Source of the DNA: an uncultured Oscillospiraceae bacterium
GTDB taxonomy: Bacteria; Bacillota; Clostridia; Oscillospirales; Ruminococcaceae
Direction: 5' to 3'
Length of the DNA stretch: 23,591 bases
Assembly: GCA_910578965.1 (NCBI GenBank)
Contig: CAJTSP010000028.1
Location: forward strand, 1 to 23,591
Shown here: positions 1 to 6,651 of the stretch, in pieces
How the letters are laid out: every line of letters starts with the position of its first letter
Position numbering within the stretch: the stretch's first letter is position 1
Made by a program: the position numbers and the translations under genes
Notes under the pieces: model-generated
Told to the model about the DNA's origin: nothing
Seen by the model: only the letters and a program-made list of their open reading frames with translations
The model's database searches: none

Positions 1-154
1 ATATAGGATATAATATTGATTGTCAATACACTATTGTAAAATTTGTGCTTTTGTTTTCAAGACGAGGAAAGGGGCCGGATGGATTCAAAAAAAGGGAAAA
101 ATCCTGCGATTTGCGGCCTGCCGGCCGACGAGGGGAACCCTTTTTTAAAAAAAG
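1..154. other. AT-rich left edge, no gene seen
   Basis: No convincing coding region. The minus strand carries a perfect TTGACA (26 down to 21) followed by AT-rich sequence running off the window edge. It could be the -35 of a promoter for a leftward gene outside the window. The expected -10 would fall at or beyond base 1, so this cannot be confirmed. Confidence 0.4.
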
Positions 155-196
155 AAAAAACGCCCCCTGCCTGTCCAAAAGGGACGGGCAAGGGGC
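155..196 (-). terminator. Rho-independent terminator of the YdhR/acetoacetate decarboxylase operon
   Basis: On the minus strand a 15-base arm (196-182) pairs with 176-162 with mismatches or wobbles at two positions and a five-base loop. A run of six T follows (160-155), then more T-rich sequence. It lies about 20 bases after the stop codon of the leftmost gene. Confidence 0.8.
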
Positions 197-217
197 AAGC
201 AGAGAGGGGCTGGCTGG

Positions 218-565
218 TCAGCCAGGCAGGTCCTGGATCATGGGAAGGTCAATGGGGCCTTTGGTCATGCGGGTCTGTTCCTCCGAGATGGTCCAGATCT
301 GGGTGGTCACATTGGAGATGCCGGGGCGCTCCTGCAAAACCCGGACACACTGGTGGGCGTACCCTTCGGCCGCCTGCCGGCTGGCAAACAGGTAAAAGCC
401 GGCGGCCTGGCGGCGCTCGGGGTCGGTGGCCCAGATTTTCCACTGTAGGGTGGGCAGCTTGAGCATGCGGGCGACCCCTTCCATCGGGAAGGCCTCGTTG
501 GTGACCTCGTCAAAGGTGCGATCCTGGATGTTTACGTCCATGCGCACGGCAAGAAATACAGACAT
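218..565 (-). CDS. YdhR-family putative monooxygenase (dimeric alpha/beta-barrel)
   Basis: A 115-residue protein matching the small YdhR family (E. coli YdhR is about 100 residues). These are ferredoxin-like alpha/beta-barrel proteins thought to act as mono-oxygenases or small-molecule binding enzymes. Visible family features are a short beta-rich N-terminus, a WKIW segment in the middle, a GFYLF strand followed by an Ala-rich helix, and a C-terminal part with TKG. The ATG at 565 is chosen because GAGGAGG precedes it by seven bases. A longer reading from 583 would start inside the upstream gene's stop and has no ribosome site. The gene follows the acetoacetate-decarboxylase homolog with a 14-base gap, so the two are surely co-transcribed. 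The substrate is unknown; the pairing suggests a shared oxo-acid or ring compound (inference). Confidence 0.85.
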   Translation of the reverse strand: MSVFLAVRMDVNIQDRTFDEVTNEAFPMEGVARMLKLPTLQWKIWATDPERRQAAGFYLFASRQAAEGYAHQCVRVLQERPGISNVTTQIWTISEEQTRMTKGPIDLPMIQDLPG

Positions 566-579
566 GGCGGTTCCTCCTC

Positions 580-1428
580 TCAATCGTCCAGCAGGGCGTC
601 AAAGCCGTAAAATGCGTAGGGCAGGTAGGCCTCAGGGTCGATGGGGTATTCGTCCGCGGGCTCGCGGGTACCGGACAGGCCGATGCCGTTGTGGGTCATG
701 ATCGCGCCCAGCGTGTGCTCCACCGGCAGGGCGCACCAGGGGTCGTGTTTGGAGGGCTGGTAGAGCACCTCGCCCGTGCCGACCTCGGGCGGGACGTTGC
801 AGGGGTGCTTGGATTTCCAGACGGTATAAAGGATGGGCTTGGGCGCCTGGCGGACATCCTTTAGATGGACCCAGGTGCAGGCCGGCCAGAGGTAATTGTA
901 GATGATGGTGCAGCCGGGGTGGTTTTCGGGGTCCGGCGGGGTCATGAGCTCGGCGATGGCGGCCATCAGGCCGGGATCGTTGGGTTTGCCGCCCAGCTCG
1001 GCCTTGACCGTAAAATACTGGATGCCATGACGGGCCGCGCTGCCCTCAAAATGGCTGCCCTCGCGCTTGCAGCGCAGTTCGCCCACCTTTTTGGGGTAAC
1101 CGCCCACCTCGCGGCCCAGGATGGTGCCCATATCCCGGTCAAGGGTCATGGCGGGGACAAAAAAGCCGGGCCGGCCGGTCTTTTCGTGGACGCAGGAGAC
1201 GTAGAGCGCGGCCTCAAGGTAGGGCTCCTCAAAGTTGACCCGCTTGAAATCGTTGAAGCCGGCCACGATGATCGGGCGCTTGTAGGGCAGCAGGCCGGGG
1301 GGAAGGATCGCCTTGACCGCCTCTGGGGTGGTCTCATAAAAGACAGACAGGATGTCCGCTTCCATAAAATCGGTCAGGCCGCCGTTTAATGTTTCGCACA
1401 CCTCGGCGCGGGTACGCTTGAAATCCAT
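580..1428 (-). CDS. Acetoacetate decarboxylase family protein
   Basis: A 282-residue cytoplasmic protein of the acetoacetate decarboxylase (ADC) superfamily. True ADC decarboxylates acetoacetate to acetone through a Schiff base on a lysine whose pKa is lowered by the next lysine. That Lys-Lys pair is present in GGYPKKVGE at residues 113-114, which is where the family expects it (about 115-116). FVPAMTLDRD precedes it, and length and layout are full-size. Many ADC homologs are not acetoacetate decarboxylases but act as aldolase-dehydratases or lactonase-like enzymes, so the substrate is uncertain. No CoA-transferase (CtfAB) or alcohol dehydrogenase genes sit nearby, which argues against a solvent-production operon. 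The start is supported by GGAGG seven bases upstream. It is the first gene of a two-gene operon with the YdhR-like protein. Confidence 0.88.
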   Translation of the reverse strand: MDFKRTRAEVCETLNGGLTDFMEADILSVFYETTPEAVKAILPPGLLPYKRPIIVAGFNDFKRVNFEEPYLEAALYVSCVHEKTGRPGFFVPAMTLDRDMGTILGREVGGYPKKVGELRCKREGSHFEGSAARHGIQYFTVKAELGGKPNDPGLMAAIAELMTPPDPENHPGCTIIYNYLWPACTWVHLKDVRQAPKPILYTVWKSKHPCNVPPEVGTGEVLYQPSKHDPWCALPVEHTLGAIMTHNGIGLSGTREPADEYPIDPEAYLPYAFYGFDALLDD

Positions 1429-1539
1429 ACAAAAACCTCCTTTTTAAGATAGGCTGCAAGCCGCGGGGATGCAGCGCGGGCCTGTGCGGGAGCAGCGGGC
1501 CTTCCCCACAAAAAAGAAGCCGCCCTCCCTGTTTTGCCC

Positions 1540-1548
1540 ATCGTATCA
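1540..1548 (-). promoter_or_regulatory. Possible extended -10 promoter of the ADC operon
   Basis: On the minus strand TGATACGAT matches an extended -10 (TG, one base, then TACGAT), about 110 bases upstream of the ADC start. No good -35 is visible at the usual distance, so the assignment is weak. Confidence 0.25.
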
Positions 1549-1588
1549 CAGGCCGCGCAAAAGGAGGTATCCCCTGCTGGTTATAGGG

Positions 1589-1610
1589 ATATTGCTCAAA
1601 AGATATTGCT
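1589..1610 (+). repeat. Nine-base direct repeat at the cupin promoter
   Basis: GATATTGCT occurs at 1589-1597 and again at 1602-1610, so the copies start 13 bases apart. The second copy overlaps the -35, which suits a regulator site, though none is known to bind here. Confidence 0.45.
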
Positions 1611-1634
1611 TGTAAAAACATAAAACTATACAAT
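1606..1634 (+). promoter_or_regulatory. Candidate promoter of the cupin gene
   Basis: TTGCTT (1606-1611), a 17-base spacer, then TACAAT (1629-1634). The region is AT-rich in a GC-rich setting and lies 62 bases before the cupin start. The -35 overlaps the second copy of a nine-base direct repeat. Confidence 0.6.
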
Positions 1635-1695
1635 TGCAACAAGAAAGGCCCTGTTTGAAAGCGCCGAGAAAAATACGATGGTGAGGTGTATCAAC

Positions 1696-2595
1696 ATGTC
1701 AAAAACGACCGGGCATCTTGTATTGAAGGGATTTGCATACGAGGAACAACTGCCCTGCTACCAGGGGGATCTGAACGGGGAGGGTTTCCCGGTGCTGATG
1801 AGCGCGCAGCGCATCCCGCAGGCCAGGCTGTGGGTCTGCGCCGCCGCCCGCCGGATCACCCAAAAGGACGCCGACGCGGCGGCGCGGGGCGGCTTTGGCC
1901 GGGCCCTGCCGCACATCCACACGGCCGACAGCGCCTACCTGCTGATCGGCGAGGCCGGCGCTGTTACGGCCGAGGTGACGCTGGGGGCCTGCCGCTTTAC
2001 GCTGGAATCCCCGGCCGCCGCGTTTATCCCGGCCGGCATGGCCCACTCGATCCGGCTTGTTGCCGCAGAGGCGGGGCGCTGGGGCGGGGTGGTAAAAATC
2101 TGCTACAACGGCCGTTACCATGCCATGCCCGCCCCTGAGGCGGCGCTGGCCGTGCAGGATACCGAACGGTATGTCTGCCGGGGGTATCACTGGAGCGCGG
2201 AGCTGGCGGGGCACAAGGGGCAGGTGGCCGAGAAGGGCTATCCCATCCTGCTCAGCACCCAGTTTATGAGGGAGGCCAAAACCTGGATCTGCCCGGCCCT
2301 GTCGGCCCGCTCGGAGGCCGAGTGCGCGGCGCTGCGCGCCGGGGCCGGGGCGGGCGCGACCCCGCATTATCACGACAATGGCGACGAGATGTACATGATC
2401 CTGGGCGAGGAGGGCAGCGTTACCATCCGCACCACCCTCAACGGGGAGGAGCACATCGTTACGCCGCCCGCCGCCGTTTACATGCCGGCCTATGTTTCCC
2501 ATACCCTTGACGGCATCGACGGGGCTGCCGGGCTGTACGGGGGCCCCTGCGCCATCTTTGAGGGGCCGCTGTATTTCCCGATCCCCACAAAATAA
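1696..2595 (+). CDS. Duplicated-cupin (bicupin) protein of unknown substrate
   Basis: A 299-residue cytoplasmic protein made of two similar halves, each with a lead-in (GxPVLMSAQ or GYPILLSTQ, then WxCxA) and one cupin barrel. The second half has an intact metal site: HYHDNGDE (HxH, then Glu) and a later His in VSHTLD. In the first half, HIHTADSA keeps both His but has Ala where the Glu should be, and the distal His is in MAHSI. The first barrel may therefore be structural or bind metal weakly. Bicupins include dioxygenases, isomerases and decarboxylases; nothing here picks one. The ATG at 1696 is preferred over an upstream in-frame start at 1678 because GGTGAGGTG lies just before it. The gene is monocistronic and convergent with the LysR gene. 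Confidence 0.8.
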   Translation: MSKTTGHLVLKGFAYEEQLPCYQGDLNGEGFPVLMSAQRIPQARLWVCAAARRITQKDADAAARGGFGRALPHIHTADSAYLLIGEAGAVTAEVTLGACRFTLESPAAAFIPAGMAHSIRLVAAEAGRWGGVVKICYNGRYHAMPAPEAALAVQDTERYVCRGYHWSAELAGHKGQVAEKGYPILLSTQFMREAKTWICPALSARSEAECAALRAGAGAGATPHYHDNGDEMYMILGEEGSVTIRTTLNGEEHIVTPPAAVYMPAYVSHTLDGIDGAAGLYGGPCAIFEGPLYFPIPTK

Positions 2596-2659
2596 AACGG
2601 CGGCGGGCAAAGGCAACCGGGCGTGAGCCCCGCCGGCGCAAACGCGGCCCGCAAACAGC

Positions 2660-2700
2660 AAACCCTGCCTGCTTTGAGCAGACAGGGTTTTGCGCGTTTT
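2660..2700. terminator. Terminator between the convergent cupin and LysR genes
   Basis: AAACCCTG plus CTGCT pairs with AGCAG plus CAGGGTTT around a TTG loop, with a single C/A mismatch (2660-2690). The plus side continues in TTTT and a second TTTT. It is likely used by the cupin gene and perhaps in both directions. Confidence 0.75.
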
Positions 2701-2746
2701 ATCCGTTTTAAAACAGCCGCCGGGGCCGGAGGCGGCGGGCGTTAAA

Positions 2747-2780
2747 GGGCCTGCGCAAAAAGGCGCGGGGGCAGGGGCCC
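2747..2780 (-). terminator. Possible terminator of the LysR gene
   Basis: GGGCCTGC (2747-2754) can pair with GCAGGGGCCC (2771-2780) with a two-base bulge. It lies 17 bases after the LysR stop on the minus strand, but the T-tract is only TTT. Confidence 0.35.
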
Positions 2781-2796
2781 AAAAAACAGAGAGACG

Positions 2797-3726
2797 CTAT
2801 ACGACGTCCTCGGTCCAGTCGATCTGTTTCATCCGCCGCAAAAGCTCACTGGCTGTTTTGGAGAGCGGCGCGTCCGCGCTGCAGATGCTGTATCCCAGGT
2901 TGCGCACCTTGACCCCCTCGCACCGCCGCAGCACCAGCTGTCGCTCCCGGAGGGTGTCCGGATGCAGGCCGGTGATCCACATATAGGAGGTGGGGCAGCG
3001 GCTTACGGTTTCCATGGCGGTGGCCCGGTCGTAGACATAGACCCGCCGGGAGGAAAAGAGGATGCTGCTGGTCTCGGCCACCGTCTGATAGGAGGCGGCG
3101 CGGGCCTCGTAATCGCCGTACACGACCACGATCTAGCCGGCCAGCATCTCCCGCGTGAGGACGGGGACCTGGGCCAGCGGATTTTCGGCGGACATCAGGA
3201 CCAGAAAATCCCGCTCGTAGTGTTTTTCAAAGCGAAGGCAGTAGGTCTTAAAGCAGTTGAGGAAATATTCCTTCTGGGCCTCAAAAAAATGGAGCACCCC
3301 CAGCTCGGACTCATGCGTGCGCAGGTCCTTGAGGACCTGGAAAGGGTTGGTTTCCTTGATGCGCAGGAGCATGTGCGGCTTGTGGGCGTTTTCATTGATG
3401 AAGCGGGTGATGCAGCGGTTGATCTGGTAGGAACGGGTCACCGAGAGGTTGACCCGGACCGAGTCGGCCGGGCGCAGGCGGAAAGAGGCGCCCAGGTGAT
3501 CCACCTGCTGCAAAATCTTTTCGGCCTCCTGCACAAAGCGGGCGCCCTCTTCGGTGAGCACGACCCCCTTTGCGGAGCGGTAAAACAAGGAAATGCCCAG
3601 TTCGTTTTCCAGCCCCTTGATGGTGTTGCTGAGGTGCGGCTGCGACAAAAGGAGGTTTTGCGCGGCGCGGGAAATAGACCCCGCCTTTGCAACCTCCAAA
3701 ACATATTCCAGGGTCCACAAATTCAA
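2797..3726 (-). pseudogene. LysR-type transcriptional regulator interrupted by an in-frame TAG
   Basis: The reading frame encodes a LysR-type regulator. The N-terminal winged helix-turn-helix spans about residues 1-60 (SISRAAQNLLLSQPHLSNTI, then LENELGISLFYR), followed by a linker helix and an effector domain. Codon 198 is TAG (3135-3133) with LAG before it and IVVVYGDY after it. Reading continues in the same frame to a TAG at 2799-2797, for a total of 309 codons, the normal length for this family. The break falls inside the effector domain, so the short product would keep DNA binding but lose about 110 residues. No independent ribosome site precedes the second piece. A single base change (for example from TAC or CAG) explains it. 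The start is TTG at 3726, with AAGGAGG about 11 bases upstream. A sequencing error or readthrough cannot be excluded. Confidence 0.8.
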
Positions 3727-3769
3727 GCGGGGCTCACCCTCCTTTTGGCAGAACAGGCGGGAACACGCC

Positions 3770-4246
3770 TTACTCCCCGATAAGCTCGACGGTTTTCATC
3801 ACCACCGGGGTGCGGGGACGGTCGCTGTAATCGGTGGGGACGGCGGCGATCTCGTCCACCGTCTCGATGCCCTTGGTCACCCGGCCGAAGGCGGCGTACT
3901 GGCCGTCCAGATGGGGGGCGTCGCCGTGCATGATAAAGAACTGGCTGCCGGCCGAGTTAGGATCCATCGAGCGGGCCATGCTGATGACCCCGCGCTTGTG
4001 CAAAAGAGGGTTGTCCCAGCCGTTGGCCTTAAACTCGCCCTCGATCTCCCAGCCGGGGCCGCCCATGCCGGTGCCCTCGGGGCAGCCGCCCTGGATCATA
4101 AACCCGGGGATGATACGATGGAAGGTAAGGCCATTGTAAAAACCGGCCTTTACCAGCTTTTCAAAGTTTTTTGCCGTTTTTGGGGCGGCCTGTTTGTCCA
4201 GTTCCAGCTCAATGACCTGGCCGTTTTCCATGGTAATGCGGATCAT
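3770..4246 (-). CDS. Cyclophilin-type peptidyl-prolyl cis-trans isomerase
   Basis: A 158-residue single-domain cyclophilin that catalyses cis-trans isomerisation of prolyl bonds and helps protein folding. There is no signal peptide, so it is cytoplasmic. Signature motifs are intact: FHRIIPGFMIQGG (catalytic Arg44, Phe49, Gln52) and SQFFIM (Gln102, Phe103), followed by HLDGQYAAFGRV. Length matches the short bacterial cyclophilins. The ATG has AAGGAG eight bases upstream. It lies 43 bases upstream of the LysR frame on the same strand and could be co-transcribed with it and with the membrane protein gene before it. Confidence 0.95.
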   Translation of the reverse strand: MIRITMENGQVIELELDKQAAPKTAKNFEKLVKAGFYNGLTFHRIIPGFMIQGGCPEGTGMGGPGWEIEGEFKANGWDNPLLHKRGVISMARSMDPNSAGSQFFIMHGDAPHLDGQYAAFGRVTKGIETVDEIAAVPTDYSDRPRTPVVMKTVELIGE

Positions 4247-4438
4247 ATCGGTTCTCCTTTATCGTGTATTTATCCTCGTCATCGCCCCACCGGAACCCGT
4301 GCGGCATGAGAAGGCTTGAGGCGCGCGGCCCCGGACCAGCCTGAAGCATCCGCCCTTGGATCGGCCCGGAGCCTTTATCCTCCCCCCGGCCCGGGGCCGG
4401 CCGCCTGCGTAAAACAAGGGGAATATCCTGCCGACGGC

Positions 4439-5254
4439 TCAGCCGCGCGGCGGAAGCCCGGCCAAGGCCTCCTCGGCCCAAGGGCCGTAGCAGGTTTTGC
4501 CGGCAGACTGCCGCAGCGCCTCCAGATGCTCCCGCGCGCGGCCCGGGCGGCCTTTTTTGAGCTCATAAAGGGCCAGCACCTTTAACAGTTCGAGCCGGCG
4601 TAGCTGGTAGGGGGCTTTGGGCAGCTCGGAGGCCAGCCACTCCCCCTCGACCCTGCCGCCCGCAAGGCAGGCCTGCCAGTTTTGATAAAGCCGGAGGTTG
4701 GCCGCCATGTTTTGGGCAAAAGCGGGCTTGGCCGTGCGGCATTGCTCCACGACCCCGGCCAATGCCTTTAGGGCGTCGACGGCTCCCGCCGCGTCCCCGC
4801 CGCCCAGGCGATAGGCTGCCAGGTTGTTATAGTACAGCCCCTTGAGGGCGAGGTCTTCGCCCTTTTTGCCCTCAAAGCTTGGGCAGAGCGCCGCAATGGC
4901 CCTATCGTATTCGCCGGCCGCCGCGTACCCGTCGGCCAGATAGGCGCAGGCCACTGCGTAGCCCTGGCTGGCCCGGTCCAGCCGGGGCGGCACCGGCTCA
5001 TACCGGGCCAAAAAGGCGGCCGGGTCCAGCCGGACATGCAAAAGGGCCAGGCACTTGGCGTTGAGGTGGCTTGCCAGGATGTTGCCGGCCAACCTGCCCG
5101 CAACAGCGCCCAGGGCCAGCAGCAGTATGGTGGCCAGCAGCGGGATGTAGGCCGGCATGCCCTGATCCCGTACCCAAACAAGCACCGCCACTCCCGCCAT
5201 TGCCGCAAAAATCCCGCCGGCCGCCAGCCGGCTTTGCCAAAACCCGCGGATCAT
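4439..5254 (-). CDS. Membrane-anchored protein with TPR-like cytoplasmic region, unknown function
   Basis: A 271-residue protein I cannot assign to a named family. Two hydrophobic segments (about residues 11-28 and 37-58) form a hairpin anchor. The rest, from about residue 60, is alpha-helical and Ala/Leu-rich with repeated patterns such as ACAYLADGYAAAGEYDRAIAAL and LLKVLALYELKKGRPGRAREHL that look like tetratricopeptide repeats. Such proteins usually serve as protein-interaction scaffolds. The GGAAGGGTGG stretch before the ATG is a moderate ribosome site. A good promoter and a leader hairpin lie directly upstream. It is followed after 192 bases by the cyclophilin gene; a shared transcript is possible but not certain. 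Confidence 0.75.
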   Translation of the reverse strand: MIRGFWQSRLAAGGIFAAMAGVAVLVWVRDQGMPAYIPLLATILLLALGAVAGRLAGNILASHLNAKCLALLHVRLDPAAFLARYEPVPPRLDRASQGYAVACAYLADGYAAAGEYDRAIAALCPSFEGKKGEDLALKGLYYNNLAAYRLGGGDAAGAVDALKALAGVVEQCRTAKPAFAQNMAANLRLYQNWQACLAGGRVEGEWLASELPKAPYQLRRLELLKVLALYELKKGRPGRAREHLEALRQSAGKTCYGPWAEEALAGLPPRG

Positions 5255-5275
5255 GCCAAAGCCACCCTTCCTGCC

Positions 5276-5307
5276 GCCTGCTCTGCACCGCGCGGCGCAA
5301 AGCAGGC
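5276..5307 (-). other. Leader hairpin upstream of the TPR-like membrane protein
   Basis: GCCTGCT and TGC pair with GCA and AGCAGGC around a GC-rich loop. The hairpin starts within about ten bases of the predicted transcription start, so it would cap the 5' end of the mRNA. Its role is not known. Confidence 0.45.
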
Positions 5308-5319
5308 TTCTTACCGCTT

Positions 5320-5348
5320 ATTATACACGCGCCGCAGCCTTGGCACAA
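5320..5348 (-). promoter_or_regulatory. Promoter of the TPR-like membrane protein gene
   Basis: On the minus strand TTGTGC (5348-5343), a 17-base spacer and a perfect TATAAT (5325-5320), 65 bases before the ATG. Confidence 0.7.
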
Positions 5349-5563
5349 GCACTTTTGCCGGCTGCCTGCCGCCCCTTTGGCAGGGGGCGGCGTCCCAAAA
5401 GCCCGGATAAGGCCCGTTGAGACCGGTATACCCGTTCTCGGGAGCATCCTTTATTTGGACTGTAGGCTTTCTGCGTTTGCCCGCCCGGAGCAGAGGAGCC
5501 TTGGCGAAAGAAAGATTCTGCCTGCAAAACAAACCTTTCTTAAAAAATTGTCCATATTTTATT

Positions 5564-5581
5564 TTGCGTACCAATACGCAA
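5564..5581. promoter_or_regulatory. Perfect inverted-repeat operator upstream of the MBL hydrolase
   Basis: TTGCGTA, four bases (CCAA), TACGCAA: a perfect 7+7 palindrome ending three bases before the -35 of the rightward promoter. It is typical of a dimeric repressor or activator site; the regulator is unknown. Confidence 0.6.
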
Positions 5582-5584
5582 GGG

Positions 5585-5613
5585 TTCCATTTTGCTGGAT
5601 TATCGGCTATAAT
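5585..5613 (+). promoter_or_regulatory. Promoter of the MBL-fold hydrolase gene
   Basis: TTCCAT (5585-5590), a 17-base spacer and a perfect TATAAT (5608-5613). The -35 is weak, which fits control through the adjacent palindrome. Confidence 0.6.
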
Positions 5614-5688
5614 GTCATATATACTTCATCATGCGACATAAATATTGGAAACAATCGACAAATCCATGAAAAGGGGCAGGCGCGGCCA

Positions 5689-6513
5689 ATGGTACGGATA
5701 ACAGCCTTAATGGACAATATAAGGTCGGAAAACAAGGCCCTTACAGCCGAGCACGGGCTGAGCTATCTGGTGGAATGGGAGGAGCGCAGCATCCTGTTTG
5801 ACTGCGGCGCGGGCGCCGCGCCGCTGCAAAATGCGCGCCGGCTGGGCCGGCGGCTGCACGGCCTGGATGCGGTGGTGCTGAGCCACAGCCATTACGACCA
5901 TGCTGCCGGTTACCGCGATTTGATCGAGGCGGGGCTGGGCAGCCGGCTTTTGTATACCGGCCCCCACTTTTTTGAAGCGAAATATGCCTGTGAGGGAGTG
6001 CGGTACACCGACCTCTCGGCGGGGTTTGGCGAGGGCTTTCTGGCCGGGCACGGTATCGTGCACCAGGTAGTGGACGGGATGAGTGAGATTGCCCCGGGGG
6101 CTTTTTTGGTAGGCGGCTTTGCCCGCACCCATGCTTTTGAAACCATCCCGGCACGGTTTGTGCGCCGGACGCCGAGCGGCTTTGTACCGGACGATTTTGC
6201 CGACGAGATCTGCCTTGCTTTTACAGCGGGGGACGGCCTGGCCGTACTGGTGGGCTGCTCCCACCCGGGTATCCTGAACATGGTCGAACAGGTGCATACC
6301 GTTTTGGGCAAGCCGGTGCGGGCGGTGTTTGGCGGTACCCATTTAGCCGAGGCAGACGCCGGGCGGATCGATGCGACGGTGCAGGGCCTGCGGCAACTGG
6401 GCCTTCGGACGCTGGGGCTTGGGCATTGCTCGGGCGAGGCGGCCGAATGCGCGATACGCGCAGCGGGGGCCAGCGGCTGCCACCTGGCGGTGGGGGATTG
6501 TGTGTTTTTGTAA
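5689..6513 (+). CDS. MBL-fold metallo-hydrolase, dihydropterin-phosphate-synthase-like subgroup
   Basis: A 274-residue metallo-beta-lactamase-fold protein. The metal motif HSHYDH (His66, His68, Asp70, His71) is intact. It is followed by GCSHPGILNM (third His), GGTHLAEAD and LGHCSGEAA, a layout typical of the subgroup named after the methanogen ribofuranosylaminobenzene 5'-phosphate synthase-like enzymes. That name is inherited; in Firmicutes the members are general hydrolases of unknown substrate. There is no signal peptide, so it is cytoplasmic. The ATG at 5689 is taken as start because family homology begins there (MVRITALMDN); the AAGGGG about 13 bases upstream is a modest ribosome site. 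The frame is open much further upstream without any support. The CdaR regulator gene follows after 138 bases on the same strand. Confidence 0.87.
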   Translation: MVRITALMDNIRSENKALTAEHGLSYLVEWEERSILFDCGAGAAPLQNARRLGRRLHGLDAVVLSHSHYDHAAGYRDLIEAGLGSRLLYTGPHFFEAKYACEGVRYTDLSAGFGEGFLAGHGIVHQVVDGMSEIAPGAFLVGGFARTHAFETIPARFVRRTPSGFVPDDFADEICLAFTAGDGLAVLVGCSHPGILNMVEQVHTVLGKPVRAVFGGTHLAEADAGRIDATVQGLRQLGLRTLGLGHCSGEAAECAIRAAGASGCHLAVGDCVFL

Positions 6514-6651
6514 GCTCCCGTACCCGCCGATGCGCGGGCCGGCCGAACGGGTTTCCGGCGTTTTAGCTTAGGGATACCGGCCCTGGGCCTTTGCCAAGCA
6601 GAGCCTTGCCTGCGGCGGGCGCAGGGGGCGGCTGAAGACTGGGGATAACGC

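Larger units (their letters stand above)
5255..5688. other. Divergent intergenic region, 434 bases
   Basis: It holds the leftward promoter and leader hairpin (5276-5348) and the rightward operator and promoter (5564-5613). Between about 5350 and 5560 I see no gene, no clear RNA structure and no mobile element. An open frame extends through it in frame with the hydrolase, but it has no start signal and no family resemblance. Confidence 0.6.

Noticed and set aside
1699..2661. 320-codon open frame on the minus strand across the cupin gene
   Set aside because: The plus frame has two cupin motifs; the minus frame is Gly/Arg/Ala-rich without domain features.
2797..3129. The downstream part of the LysR frame as an independent 110-residue gene
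   Set aside because: It is in the same frame right after the TAG, has no ribosome site, and completes the LysR effector domain to normal length.
2797..3726. Pyrrolysine or amber recoding in the LysR gene
   Set aside because: The gene's own terminal stop is also TAG and the family has no conserved special residue there; a simple nonsense mutation is more likely.
5071..5688. Long N-terminal extension of the MBL hydrolase frame
   Set aside because: It runs through the divergent promoter region, lacks a ribosome site, and homology to the family starts at 5689.
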